The notes under the pieces are model-generated. The model made no database searches. It was not told the DNA's origin and worked only from the letters and a program-made list of their open reading frames with translations. Position numbers and translations under genes: made by a program. Below, one piece after another: positions 35,650-48,079 of a DNA stretch of 64,000 bases. The stretch is from Diplonema papillatum (taxonomy: Eukaryota > Euglenozoa > Diplonemea > Diplonemida > Diplonemidae), in NCBI GenBank assembly GCA_030068145.1, contig JAPJBO010000044.1, positions 310,001 through 374,000 of the forward strand. Reading direction: 5' to 3'. The stretch's first letter is position 1. Every line of letters starts with the position of its first letter.

Positions 35650-36127
35650 CTGCTGATAGACTGCTGATAGACTGCTGATAGACTGCTGATAGACTGCTGA
35701 TAGACTGCTGATAGACTCTGATTGTTTGGGTTAGAATGCAAAGAATCTGTGGAGATAATCTGCATCGCCGGCGTCGCGGTTACCTCTTCGCACGTGATGT
35801 GTCATGCATTCGCCTCTTTTAAGCTCGTCTTGATCGTCGCGCTCAGGCGCGCGTTTGGTGCCTCGCTTCCCCTTCGATTGCTTGTCCAGGTGCATCGGTT
35901 GCGCGTCGATAGTTGCTTCCTTACGGCGGCGCTTGGGCGATGACCGTGTCGTCTTCTGTGGTGTTGCCGAGGTTGATCGTCGCTTCTTCGTCTTCGCTCT
36001 CCTATGATAGACGGCTGATAGGTGAGGTTAGAACGCAGAATATCTGTAGCGATGGCTTGCATTATGCGTTAGACGGCTGATAGGTGAGGTTAGAAGGCAG
36101 AATATCTGTAGCGATGGCCTGCATTAG
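35650..36127. repeat. 11-bp tandem array and 62-bp direct repeat
   Basis: Six copies of TGCTGATAGAC occupy 35650-35718. At 36008-36127 two copies of a 57-bp unit containing GGCTGATAGGTGAGGTTAGA and ATATCTGTAGCGATGGC lie in tandem, and a third degenerate copy starts near 35727. Confidence 0.85.
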
Positions 36128-39100
36128 TCACTAGGTGACAACCTCTTCGATCGTACCGTGTCGTGCTTCTGGCGTTTGCACTCAGTAGAACCTTCGTCTT
36201 CGCGCTCGCTTCGCCGATGTGCATGCTTCTGCACAGCAGCAAGCAAATCGACGCAGTTCCAGAAAATAGGGGTGGACTGGCTGTACCCCGATTGCCCCTT
36301 TTGCCTGCGAGCCAGCACCATTCCATTCTTCCCTTTATGGTGCCGGAGCCATGTTGCGAGCTGCGCAGTTGGTATCCGGTGAAAGTTCAGTGGTTCTGCA
36401 GAAGGCCCACTGCGTTGCCCAGGGTAGTCGAAGGCCTGACAATCACACTATTGCAACAAATGTACTCTCTCCTGGCAGTTAGCGACAGGGCGAGTGCATG
36501 CATGAAGCATGGCAGGGCTGGTTGCGTCTTTGTAAAAGAGAGAAAAAAGAAAGAACCCGAAGCCTCATCTGTGTGATGCAAGTCCGTATCATCCAAATTA
36601 ATTCAAAAGAAGGAAATCCGGCCCTCGAACGGAAAACACTCCTACCCCAAGCCTCTGCAGTCAGCCGGAGCTGAAAAAAGGTTACCGACCTTTAAACCAC
36701 AAGACGATGCAGAAAACAGGGAGAAAGAAAATCCCGAAACGACGAGCTTCAGCAGTTTCATCAGTTTCAATGAAAAGGAAGAAGGCGTCAGTCAAGACGT
36801 TCTTCCGTCCGCCCGTCCCGCCCCCACCCGGGAATAAGAATTATCAGCCCAGTGCACACTGAAAGTCGCCTCAATTTTCCGAGAGCCAGTGTTAGGACTG
36901 TCTGACGTTCGGGGACGGACTAAAAGACATGCTTCGAAGTTCAATTCCGTATTATTATACTCAAGCCAAGTACGTCAGAAAAAGAGAGGAAAACGACAAC
37001 CAAAGTAAGAAAATGAGCGTGTCAACAAGGTTCTTGCGTTTCCGTGCTCCCGCGCTTATGCGAAGTCTGCCAAGAAAGTATATTCCACCTGGTGGTCCAC
37101 GCTGGATTTCTTTGTAGCCCTGCTTCGTAGGAAGTACTCGAGGAGGCTGCCAGTTGCGAAATCTCACAGGCATAGTGTGGTACTCATCGGCATGCCGATA
37201 GGTAAATGTGCTGTAGCCCACACAAAACAAAGGTAAATCCTCGTGCAGTTGCGGGCGTAAGCATTCAACTGCGAGCTGTTTGTCACCAAAGAACACACGG
37301 TCGCAATGAAGCTGTAGCGACGGGGAGTTACGCCTCATCTCAGAATTTTGATAATGAACGAGGGCTCCTTCATGGTTCTATGTGGACCACTTCTGGCGAC
37401 GTGGGATGAACGGGCAGCTGTAGCACTCAAGGTGCTGTGATTCTGCCCGACTGAGAGAACAAGAAAAACCGCAAGCGCGATTTCCGAAAAGGTGCTGCAA
37501 CCGGGTGGCAAGAATTGATCCTTGCCAACACAGGACAGAGATTGCTTCAGAACCAAGAAGGTTTTCACCTCAGGGCGATAGGTCCTTGAGGAAGGCTGAT
37601 GCTTTTCCATCCCGCGTTGTGATGAGACCCTTTCTGAGAGCATCAGAAGTACCATGGATCCTGGAAAGTCCTCGCTGTTCTCTTTGGAGGAGCAAAGGTA
37701 CCCAAGCGATGCTTGAAAACTTGATGCGTGCGCAGACGGGGTTCAAGCAAATTATTAGTCGACCCCAGGGGATGTCGAATAGGTGTAAACCAGTTGACTC
37801 TCGTAGCATTCTGATCCAAAGGCGCGCGTGAATGGGCCAATCATGATGATATTACGTCCGTCTCTTTTACTCGACGGGAAAGGAAGACCTCGTTGCGTTT
37901 CAAGATCCCCCAGAGAACCCGTCTAAATCAGCTCCGAGAAGTGTTCAATTTTGTCAACAACCACAGCAAAACTATGCACAGCAACAACAGTCCGGTGAGT
38001 TATACCAACACAACAAGTCTTACCGATCGTTGCTACGTGCCAAAGAGAAAGAAGAAAAAGGCCGGGAAACGGTGAGAAAAGACACAGGAAGCCGAAACAA
38101 CGGGGGATTAAAGAAAGAATGTGCGTTCATCATCGCTCAAACAAGCTCGGCAGTACTCTGCCCGAGGAGACAGTAGTTTTCTACTGTCACATCAGGGGGG
38201 GAGGAAAACAAAGGTTTTGTACCCCCCCCCTCACTTGACTTTACTTTGCCAAGTGTCCTCCCGCCCTGTCGGTGGAAGAAAAAGGAAAGAACCCGAAAAG
38301 AAAAAAAAGCAAAGATAAAGTGCGTCTACGATTCGTTCCTGCTCGATCCTGTTTGTTCGTTTGTTCATTTCTTTTTGCATTTTGAACTTGGCTTCCGTAT
38401 CTTTTTCATTACGTTTATTCGACGGTACTGAGGTCTGTGCTGAAGGAAACATGTTCCGGAACAGCAGTACGCACTGGAAAGTCAGCAAACCCACAAGGTT
38501 TGCCAATAATATCATGCCTACCAGAATACGTCGAGACGTCGTATCACGATACCTTTTATTAACCATTCGACGATGGTCACCGGAGACCCTAAAACCCCCG
38601 GATCCTCAAGCGAACTTTCACTCTACATACAGTACCCCCCTCCTCCCTAGAAAGGAATGCTTTGTGCGCTTCACTCGGTGACCTCTCATCATGACCAGTT
38701 CAATGAACGCGAAAGGAAGAAAACTAAAAAAAAAAAAAAAAAAACGAATTGCACTAACGATGGGGTAACCCCCCGAGATAGCCGCTGAATGGTGAAAGAA
38801 AATTTGTTGTCCGATTCCTTTGGAATCCGGTGCCCAACACCTTCCTAAAGAGTGGTTCGTTACGCGCTTAGCATTCCCACGATGAATCGACAGAACCCAT
38901 CCCTCGTGGGTTCGTTCCATATTTACGGAGTCTTGTACTCACGTCGCTGTCCTGTGCAGAAACTCGCGTTCCGCGCTGATGTAAGTCGGTCTAAGGTGTC
39001 CGTGCCTCAAACGACCGAAGCTTTGTGTTGACTGGACACGATGCGGGTGTAGCACAATCCGTTCTAAGCACTTGCACTCGCCCCATCCCTTGTTGGGAGA

Positions 39101-40078
39101 AGCCTTCAGTGCAGAAGCTAGGGGCCTTGAGCAAGGACACCGTCCGTACATGTGACGTGGCCAGTCGTAAAAATACGTAACACAAGCATTCACCCCCCCA
39201 AAGCAGTAGGAACAGCGGATCTTGTGCTTCAGACTATGTGTAAACGCACCCCAGCGCTCCCATCCCGTTTTTGGTCGGAAGGCGTGCTGCCCGTCATTTC
39301 TCTGGGATTGAGGGGTGCAGACAGGGCGAATGCCCTGGAGTACGTGAATTATTTTTGAACCCGAGCGATTATCGCCGGAAGCACAAAAAAAAAAAAAAAA
39401 GCGACAGCCGAACACTTTTCGCCGGGCACAAACCCTGCCTCGAAGATCCCACCCTCGGGCAGTGTTTTCCGCAGACGCGCAGACTGCGTCTGCAGATTTT
39501 GAAAATGCAGACGCAGACGCGTCTGCATGATCGGCCTGCAGGTCAGCCTGCTCGGGTATCCTCCATGTGGACGTGCAGACCTCAGCAATAAAGAAGGCCC
39601 AGCCGCACAGCTTCGAAGTCCGAAGTGTAAGTGCGCACGTGCAAATGTGTCTTTCCCTGCTCAAAAGGAAAAAGCTGGGACTGACAGTGATTGTCGTAAT
39701 CTAACTGACTTCTTACAGTCAGCTGTCTGCGTCTGCAGCTTTTCGAAAATCGTCTGCAGACGCGTCTGCAGGCAACACCGCCCTCGATGGTTGGCTCGCC
39801 TGGTCCTGTCGTTACGAAGAAGATGTTCAATCCTCTGTCAAGAATTGCCACAATTCTTCTGAAGTAAAAGAAAGAATACTCAACAGGAATCAACCGCCTT
39901 CGGGCGGGCTCGTCTGACACTTGCTGTCGAAAAAAGGTACAAAGAAACCACGAGGAAAAGGCAAAACAAAAGCATTTGTGGTGTGATCCAGACCCCGGTA
40001 GAAAGTCGGTAAGAAGTCGCCAAGAACCCGGCAGAAACCCGGCAGAACTCAGGGTGGGGTCCATTTTATATTTTTAGC

Positions 40079-40200
40079 CACATGCAATGTGTGAGGAAAC
40101 TGAACCGCAAGTAGGACCTTCTGATCATGATCCTTTGCCAAATTTGCCACCTGAAACCACGTCCAGGATTTGGGCTCAGGGTAGTGCGGTCAACGAAAAT
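40079..40200 (+). repeat. Repeat C copy
   Basis: Nearly the same as 14879-15000, from CACATGCAATGTGTGAGG to GGTAGTGCGGTCAACGAAAA. Confidence 0.75.
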
Positions 40201-41180
40201 TCCTGCAGGAACTCTCAGAACTACTCCGGGTTTTGAGGAGCATCCCAGAATGGGTTGTATCCTGCGCAGTATGTGCTCCCCTCTCTCCGGGCCCAAGGCA
40301 AAAAGGTGGGACTCCAGGACCTCCAATTATACAAAAAGGGAATATGAGACGATGCCAGGGGGGGCTTTGGACAGAAATATTCTGGCAAGTACGATGCTGT
40401 GCATGTGGGGTGTGCGACCTCCGAGGTGAAACCGGGTTCTATGCTCACTCCCGAAGAAGGGATAAGAGCCCCCCACTCAGCCTCAGAATACGGGTTTTGG
40501 AGGGTACAGCATCACAATATCCCGCGGCGTTGGCAATTTGTGTCACTATACCCCAAACCCAGTATTGGTCGAGAAATTTGAATGGGACATTATTTCTGAC
40601 TTTTTGGAGAATGGATTCGGATGTTTTAGGGTCAGATCGTCGGCGACGTCAGAGAAATTTCTGTGAACGGGCGAGTTGCGGCCATGACTGCCTCTTTTGT
40701 CAGCCTCAGCCGATTTTTCGACGAAACGCATTCCCGTGTCACGTGGATTCTGTTGACCTGCGGGCCAGCAGCTCTGAAGGGGAGGCTCCTGGACCCCGAA
40801 AGCGAAGAGAGCCCCATTCGGTCCACTCCGGTTGCAGTGGGCGCGAGGGGACGAGACACCCGAGACTGCGACGATGTTTCAGGAGTGTGCTCGCCGTTTG
40901 AGAAGCTGACGGAGATGACGACCGATTGATGTCGATGTGGCAAGGAAGAGCGCTCGTGTGATGAGCGCGTTCACCGCCACTCGATAAAACGCGGGGCGGC
41001 ACCGATCCTTTTCCAGAAGCTGTCCAGCGGGGGCAGTCCCAGGCACGTGTGGTTTCGAATTCGGCGACGAGTACCCGAACAAGGGTCAGTCAGGGAGTGA
41101 GAGATGCTTGCGGGCCAAGCTCTGCTTACGACTAGCATCTACCGGTTCTTGAGGAGACTCTGTAAACGAGTTCACCTGTA

Positions 41181-41662
41181 CTCTGGCAATTCTGATGCGA
41201 CAGGACCCGACACAAGCTGTGGGCACAAACACGACGAAGGCGCCAAAAGTGAGATGCACCCGCATTCCGGAGCATCAGGTGCGTGACCGCAGACATTAGT
41301 GATGACTCTGGCAATTCTGATGCGACACGACCCGACACAAGCTGTGGGCACAAACACGACGAAGGCGCCAAAAGTGAGATGCACCCGCATTCCGGAGCAT
41401 CAGGTGCGTGACCGCAGACATTAGTGATGACTCTGGCAATTCTGATGCGACACGACCCGACACAAGCTGTGGGCACAAACACGACGAAGGCGCCAAAAGT
41501 GAGATGCACCCGCATTCCGGAGCATCAGGTGCGTGACCGCAGACAATAGTGATGACTCTGGCAATTCTGATGCGACACGACCCGACACAAGCTGTGGGCA
41601 CAAACACGACGAAGGCGCCAAAAGTGAGATGCACCCGCATTCCGGAGCATCAGGTGCGTGAG
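41181..41662. repeat. 125-bp tandem repeat, about 3.9 copies
   Basis: CTCTGGCAATTCTGATGCGA recurs at 41181, 41306, 41431 and 41556, giving an exact 125-bp period with almost no divergence between copies. The high identity suggests recent expansion or homogenisation. Minus-strand frames of 70-130 codons across it are by-products. Confidence 0.95.
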
Positions 41663-43439
41663 CCAGAACCACTAAGCTACAGATTTTTGCAAGCTCCGAC
41701 ATGAAATCTCCCGAAAACCGTTTTTGATTTCCCTTTCCTTCAGATCATATAGATGCCCGGATCTACCAGGATACCGGCGGGTGCATTTGAAAGTCGCACC
41801 AGGTAGCGAGCGTTCCAGGAGTACCTCCAAGCCTGGTTGGATGAGACATGGTGGGGCCGTACATGATGCTCTGATGGAATATGATGTGGTGTTCTTCGAC
41901 ACTCTGAAGAACAATTGGAAAGCGTACGCGATTATAATCCAGGATGACTGGTACTGATTCAGAACCCTGCCATGCCATCAAAGTTCTCGAGGTCGTCCGA
42001 ACGGAAGGCCAACTCTGTCATGCCTGTAGCTACTGGATGCGGTTCACATTTCAGAGGTTCTGCGGATACCTCCAGCATAGCACGCCGGCCCAAGAAATGC
42101 CCCCAGGAGGGATTTAAGGGATGGGTACGTGGTATACTAGCAATATGCTCACCCGGGGGCATCTATGGAGGCTTCTATTCACTACTTAACCCTCACGGCT
42201 CTCCTTTCCTCGGTGATTGACATCCGACCTCAGCACTGCATATCCAGGGAGTTTGAAGACTATTCTGTTGCCATATCGCGGTAGGTACTGCGTGAAGCGT
42301 CGACAAATGCCTGAAAGAGCTAGCAGCGACTCGATGGGAGATGCAAGCCGCCAAAAATAGAAAATGGACACCCCCCCCCGGTAAGAACCCGGCAGGAACC
42401 CGCAGAACGGATAAGCTACGGATCCGAAGACCCTAACCCCACAAGGGAGCAGCTGCCGTCTTCCAGGGAACATCATTGGATAAGTAAAGCGACAGCAATA
42501 TTTCATTGTTGCGGCCTCCCACCTATTCTACACCCCTCGTGTCACTGCACAAAGTCAGACTAGAGTCAAACTCAACAGGGTCTTCTTTCCCCGCTGACAG
42601 TTTCAAGTCCGTTCCCTTGACTGCTGTTTCGCCAGATAGTAGGTAGGGACAGAAGGAATCTCATTGGTCCATTCATGCGCGTGCCGAGACAACCGAACTT
42701 GGGTTGGATCACACCAAAATTTATTTCTTCCTTTTTCTGTTTCGCGTTGTCCGGATCCTTTCCACGCGCAAAACCGTGAAAGCGTTGTTTTCTTTCTGCC
42801 CCTTTGGCCGCCGAACTATCAAGAACAAAGGTGTTGCCTGCCCAGCCTAAACGAAGCATCAGCGATGCCCTTTTTAGAGTCCAAGCCTGAACCGATGTTC
42901 TACGGAATGTGGTGCGGGCTGCTTGTGACACAACTGGCGTCTAGGTAGATGCGTCTCCAGGGAATGAAGGATCTGCTGAGGGAGAGATACACGCGTTGCG
43001 AATTCGTGTTGTGCGAAACTACGCTAGATATGCTCGGGACTTGTCGTCCTCCTCGTTCTGTCTGCGCGACGAGTTTACTAGGAATTCGGGAGTGGTTTTT
43101 GGAGTGAAGGAGTTCGCTTGAAACACCGGAATTTTGGAGTCTGTTAGCAATATGCGTGTACTTGCGGATGGTGGTTGGCACGAGTGGTAAGAGCATCGGT
43201 GTGTGTTCCTTTGTTGCTGACCGTTGGTGCCTGCGTCTGTTCTGTCTCCAGGGAAGCAGAAGGTTGGTCGTTCGGTGGCAACGTTCCGGCCGGTTAGGTG
43301 CGTTCTTCCCATTTAAAAGCGGGGCAAGCGAAGTGGGACCAATCATACATTGGCGACGACGCTGTGCAGCGGCCGCTGGTAGGTCTCACGATGTCGGTAG
43401 CCTGCAGAGAGCCGAATTCGAACGCACTATTTCGCGTTG

Positions 43440-43590
43440 TCCTCATTTTGGATCACTAAAACTGACATTTGAAGGTTGTCCTCACTTTTTGGATCACTAA
43501 AACTGACACTTGAGGGTTGTCCTCACTTTTTGGATCGTCAAAACGGCCGTATTCCTCACTTTTTGGATCACCAAAACGGCCGTTTGAGGG
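43440..43590. repeat. 41-bp tandem repeat, four copies
   Basis: Copies of GTCCTCACTTTTTGGATCAC followed by AAAACTGACGTTTGAGGG. Two copies of the same unit lie at 8648-8735 in RRM intron 2, so the unit is dispersed as well as tandem. Confidence 0.85.
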
Positions 43591-44003
43591 TTGTTCAGGT
43601 AGACGGTCGGCTGGTCCAAGCCTGCTACGTGGTGCCAACATGCTGCATGTTAGTTATAGGACTACACAACTCACCGTCTTCGCCGAGGCGTCGTTGAACT
43701 GCATGAAGGCTGACCTCCTCGCAGTCAACGACATCCGGGGCGCAGTCGTCTTTCGTCTTGAGCAGCCCAGCCTTTTTTTGGAGTTTTTTGTTGGTGCGCG
43801 CCGGTTGATTGTTCTCCCACCGAATTGAATTGACCCTGTGTCACTTTCAGGTTAGGAAGTCTGAAACGAAAAGAATCAACCACCAAACCACGCTGCCTGC
43901 GTCTTGTTAGCCTGCGCAATACATTGAAGGGCAACCCGCAGGACTTTTGGTACTAAAAAAGTTTGTCGGAACCTGGCTGAGCTCTGAGAGACCACCATAT
44001 GCA

Positions 44004-44440
44004 TGAAAATGGGACACCTCGTGCCTCACCGGCCCTGCCTCTTCCCCGCGTAGTTCCCGAAGAAAAAGACAACGAACCGAGCCGCAGACGCAACAAAGCA
44101 AAAGGAAAAGGGGCAAACGCGATGTCGAAGGGCCACGTTCTCGTGACGGGGGGGCTGCGGCTACATCGGGTCGCACACGTCGACGGTGCTCGAAAGCGGG
44201 TACGACGTGACGGTCGTCGACAACCTCGTGAACAGCAACAAGAAGAGCCTCGACCGAGTGCGGAAGATCACCGGCGTCGATTTGGAGGAGCGGCTGCGGT
44301 TCGTCGAGCTCGACTGCTGCGACGTGCAGAGGTCCGGGAGCTCTTCGAGGCGGCCAAGGCCCGCCCGTTCTCGGCGGTCATGGAAAAGTGACACCTCGTG
44401 CCTCACCGGCCTGCCTCTTCCGCGTAGCTCACGAAAAAAT
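44004..44440 (+). pseudogene. 5' truncated copy of the GALE gene flanked by direct repeats
   Basis: Positions 44074-44381 copy the leader (GAGCCGCAGACGCAACA) and about 260 bp of coding sequence from ATG 44122. An extra G in the G-run at the nucleotide-binding loop shifts the frame, and three bases (CTG) and one more base near 44330 are missing. The copy stops after TCGGCGGTCAT. About 55 bp with GACACCTCGTGCCTCACCGG flank it on both sides (44004-44061 and 44382-44440). It lies 583 bp upstream of the intact gene, same strand. Confidence 0.9.
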
Positions 44441-44704
44441 CCGGATCTCTCTAAGTGAACTTGCACTCTGAAAAGTGCCCAAGACTAAATTTCAAAGCGA
44501 ATTTCTTCTTGGTGTCGGTCGCAACAGTTACAAACTTGGTTAGCCGTAGTTAACGTGTGTATTTATGCGATGCGTATATCCCACACTACCCGACTCCCAG
44601 CAGGATGATCTACCGGTAACTTTGAAACCCCGAACCTCTGAACCACAATAAACGCTAAAAGAGCCGCAGACGCAACAGAAAGCAAAGGAAAAGGGGGAAA
44701 CGCG

Positions 44705-45757
44705 ATGTCGAAGGGCCACGTTCTCGTGACGGGGGGCTGCGGCTACATCGGGTCGCACACGTCGACCGTGCTGCTCGAAAGCGGGTACGACGTGACGGTC
44801 GTCGACAACCTCGTGAACAGCAACAAGAAGAGCCTCGACCGAGTGCGGAAGATCACCGGCGTCGATTCGGAGGAGCGGCTGCGGTTCGTCGAGCTCGACT
44901 GCTGCGACGTGCAGAAGGTCCGGGAGCTCTTCGAGGCGGCCAAGGCCCGCCCGTTCTCGGCGGTCATCCACTTCGCCGCACTCAAGGCGGTCGGCGAGAG
45001 CACCCGCATCCCCCTGCAGTACTACGAGAAGAACATCGGCAGCACCCTGACCTTGCTCAAGGTCATGCAGGAGTACGGGTGCAAGACGTTCATTTTCTCG
45101 TCATCTGCGACTGTGTACGGTTCAGCACCAGTCCCGTACACAGAGTCGAGCCAAACGGGCGTCGGCGTGTCGAGCGCTTACGGCAGGACGAAGCACATGA
45201 TCGAAGAAATTTTGAAAGACCACGCCGCGTCCCCGGACGGGAAGGATTGGAGCATCTGCCTCCTCCGGTATTTCAACCCCTGCGGTGCACACCCGACGGG
45301 GCTCATCGGGGAAGACCCTGAGGGGCCTCCGAACAACCTGATGCCGTATGTCGTGCAGGTTGCGGTCGGCCGGCGGGAAAAGCTGACCGTGTTCGGCACG
45401 GACTTCGACACCAAAGACGGGTCTGGAGTGCGGGACTACATCCACGTAGTTGACTTGGCCGAAGGACACCTCTCCGCGATGCAGTATCTCCACAAGAACG
45501 CGGCCGGCCTCTTCACCTTCAACCTGGGGAGCGGGGTGGGCACAAGCGTGCTGGAGATGATCGCGGCGATGGAAAAAGCGTCCGGGAAAAAAATCCCGTA
45601 CATCGTGGGCCCGCGGAGGGACGGCGACCTGCCGGCGTTCTGGGCGGATCCGAAGAAGGCGAACGAGGCTCTCGGGTGGAAGGTGACGCGCGGACTCGAC
45701 GACATGTGCCGCGACCTGTGGAAGTGGCAGTCCGAGAACCCGAACGGTTACGCCTGA
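44705..45757 (+). CDS. GALE: UDP-glucose 4-epimerase, single exon
   Basis: Interconverts UDP-galactose and UDP-glucose with bound NAD+, the last step of the Leloir pathway and a source of UDP-galactose for glycoconjugates; probably cytosolic (or glycosomal if the organism has glycosomes). The 350 residues match the usual length of 338-350. Visible features: Rossmann loop GGCGYIGSH (residues 10-18), Asp34 at the end of beta2, FSSSATVYG (131-139) with the catalytic serine, the YGRTK motif (Tyr159, Lys163), and CLLRYFNPCGAHPTGLIGEDP for substrate binding. No targeting signal is visible at the C-terminus, which ends NPNGYA. The start is fixed by alignment of the family N-terminus. The leader begins right after a repeat N-like end (ACTTTGAAACCCCGAACCTC). 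Confidence 0.97.
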   Translation: MSKGHVLVTGGCGYIGSHTSTVLLESGYDVTVVDNLVNSNKKSLDRVRKITGVDSEERLRFVELDCCDVQKVRELFEAAKARPFSAVIHFAALKAVGESTRIPLQYYEKNIGSTLTLLKVMQEYGCKTFIFSSSATVYGSAPVPYTESSQTGVGVSSAYGRTKHMIEEILKDHAASPDGKDWSICLLRYFNPCGAHPTGLIGEDPEGPPNNLMPYVVQVAVGRREKLTVFGTDFDTKDGSGVRDYIHVVDLAEGHLSAMQYLHKNAAGLFTFNLGSGVGTSVLEMIAAMEKASGKKIPYIVGPRRDGDLPAFWADPKKANEALGWKVTRGLDDMCRDLWKWQSENPNGYA

Positions 45758-46060
45758 AGGGGTGGTCCAAACGAGGGGCGTGCAGCGGCTTGCAGGGGAC
45801 GACCCTCCCAGGCTTCCGAGTCGATCTGAAGACGAAGAAGAAGCAGAAGCAGAAAGAGAAGTCGCCCCAGGGCAAGAGCAACGTGGTCAACCGCAGCATG
45901 CAAAAGCGTAAGTCGAAGGTAGCACATTGTGTCGCAACCCCGTCCGCTCTGCGATGTCGTCAACGGGCTTGTGCGGGCTTGTGCAGCTAAAGCATCAAGG
46001 TAGGTAGTGGGGCGACCGGATACTCCCCGGAGAGATGCTGCACTCTAACTCGTCTCTCTC

Positions 46061-46093
46061 AAGGTGCGGCGTACCTTCGGTACGCCGCACCTT
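46061..46093. repeat. Perfect 15-bp hairpin within a nested inverted repeat
   Basis: AAGGTGCGGCGTACC and its exact complement are separated by three bases. A second, outer inverted pair, CTAAAGCATCAAGGT (about 45987) and ACCTTGATGCTTTAG (about 46088), brackets the same region. The right side continues into a partial retroposon D, whose head also reads CCTTGATGCTTTAG, so part of the symmetry may arise from two inverted D copies. Confidence 0.8.
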
Positions 46094-47109
46094 GATGCTT
46101 TAGTTTGTGTGCAGTGCCTTGGTACATCGGCAGCCACGTGACCCGTAGGCCCGTGGCTGCTGCAGTACCTCCTCAGAACCCATGAAGCTTGGCTTCCGTG
46201 CGGCAGGCTTTCCTCGAGATACTTGTGTTCGCATTTAACGGGGGGAAGGGTGGTGTCGCTGCTCACACGCCAGATTTTGTCCCGGCCGGATGCAGCTGCT
46301 GCCAAATGAGCGCTTTTTGTTTCTAAAGAGTACATTTGTACTGAAGGGAACATTTCCGGCACGATGGACGAGCGAACGAAGCCAACGAAAGAGGCCTTCC
46401 CAGTGCCGGTAATTAACCAGCCGCGACTAACGATCGCAACCGTCACGAGGTTGTACCACGGCGCAAGCACGGCAAAAGGGGCCCCTCACGTAACGAAAAA
46501 GGCATGCAAATGAGTCCGCATTATTGCCACAAGTACGGTCGCGCCATTTCACTCTGTCAAATGACAAATCATGCCACGACCAACAAGAACCCGATGCGGT
46601 AGGCTCGTGGCGACAACATTTCTTCCCGCGCGCCGTGTTTAGGTAGTCGTTTCAGACCCATCGTGACTGGCCTGCTGTTGATCAAACGCAGTTGCTGGCG
46701 GGTGCAGTGCGTCTTCATTCATCATTGTCACCCTCTTTCGATGTATTTGCGTGCCCTTGTCCGGCGTGATTTTGAGCCCGAACGGAACGAAGCGTGGGAG
46801 TGCTTGACAGAGTCCGATGTCAGTTCTATATATTTGAACCAGGCCCGTGGATTGCCGACGGGATCCCAGGGCAGAAGTTCTTTGCGGTCTTGCGCCGACT
46901 TACCCAGTTTCTTCCACACCAACGCCGCTGTTGCCAGCGTTGGTTTTTATCTCTCCTTCTTGTATCGACCTCAGCCCCCGGGGTTCAAAGGCCACGAGGG
47001 ATCGAGTTTCGGGAAATTGCCGATCACACATTGCGTTTTGAAGAGACCAAATGCTCCTTTACTACTACTACCGGTATTAGTTTCCCGCTGCACGGTGCAC
47101 CAGTAAGTG

Positions 47110-47290
47110 TGAAAAGGTGTTTCGACTAGTCATTGTACTAGTGAAAAAGGTTGACTAGTCATTTTTACTAGTGGCAGTAGTCATTTTTACTAGTGGCGCC
47201 AGTCATTTTACTAGTCAGAATTTTGGCTACTAAAGCCACTCTACTACGGACTAGTCAAAGTCGAAAGATTCCTTCACTAGTGCACCGTGA
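47110..47290. repeat. Cluster of ACTAGT palindromes
   Basis: ACTAGT or its half-site occurs more than ten times in 170 bp, mostly as TTTTACTAGTGG or GACTAGTCA. It looks like a degenerate 20-bp tandem unit. Confidence 0.75.
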
Positions 47291-48079
47291 TGTTCTCCGA
47301 CTGCCCCGCCCAACAACGAAAGAAAGAAAAGAACAGAAAATAAGACTCTGCATTCCGTAAGACTTGATGCTAGCATCAAACACATGAGAGGCAAGTAGCG
47401 CCTGAACACTAAACTAAGATTTTCCCCCCCCGTGGAGGTTGCTGTGGGTTTGATCCCGCTTGTTTCAGTTACCCTGAGACCTGCCCGGTATTTTTAAGCC
47501 GAAAAAACCCCGCTCACGCGGGCCTTCATTGGTTTATCGGATTGCTCAAGCACACGACGTTCTGTTCCTTTCTGCACTCAAATCAACCCGCGGCACACAT
47601 CTGCGCTAAGTGCAGTGTTCCCCGACCAGCAATAAGTCGAGCTCTCACCATGGGCGAGTTTGAAAGAATGAAGTCAGCCCATCCCTATTCCTTGGTACTG
47701 CGTTGCATCATCTACCGCTGTCCATCACGTCGCACCTCGGTCTATCAGGTCCATCCCTATCTCCTGGAGCTGCCTATAATTGCCTGGTGCTGGCTTTGTA
47801 GTAAATCACGGTCTACTAGGGGATGGGCCGGCTTCATAGAATGACCTGATGAAAAACCCTTCCAGGAGAAAAGTAAAAGTAAATTCCGAGAACACAACGA
47901 ATTCCTCCCACGAGCAGAGGCGGGAAGGAAGCAGCGAGAAAGAACGAGAAGGAGAGAGAAAGGGGGAACGACGCTTTCAACAAAGACTGGTCATCAACAA
48001 AGCCACGTCATTTTGTGGAAGCTTGCCCCTTTTTCTTTCCTCGATGGTCTTCTCGACCTTTTTTCTTTTGAATTGAAGC

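Larger units (their letters stand above)
30638..44003. other. 13-kb gene desert
   Basis: No protein family was recognised. Contents are repeat B (30738-31145 and near 32130), repeat N (33970-34145), a partial MITE A (34675-34777 and 37129-37270), MITE K, an 11-bp tandem, a 125-bp tandem, a repeat C, and a family F copy reversed at 43840-43960. Open frames at 31318-31797 (-), 36163-36576 (+), 40233-40901 (+) and 42900-43346 (-) are over 100 codons but lack recognisable domains and have atypical composition. Confidence 0.6.

Noticed and set aside
35750-36015. Lys/Arg-rich minus-strand open stretch suggesting a basic nuclear protein
   Set aside because: It has no start codon in frame and overlaps tandem-repeat sequence (36008-36127); composition alone is not enough.
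40233-40901. 222-codon frame on the + strand
   Set aside because: It starts in sequence next to a repeat C, has no hydrophobic core pattern or known motif, and other frames over the same bases are equally open.
45676-45990. Lys-rich frame after GALE as a separate gene
   Set aside because: The first part overlaps the GALE coding end in another frame and the rest fits 3' UTR; no start or domain.
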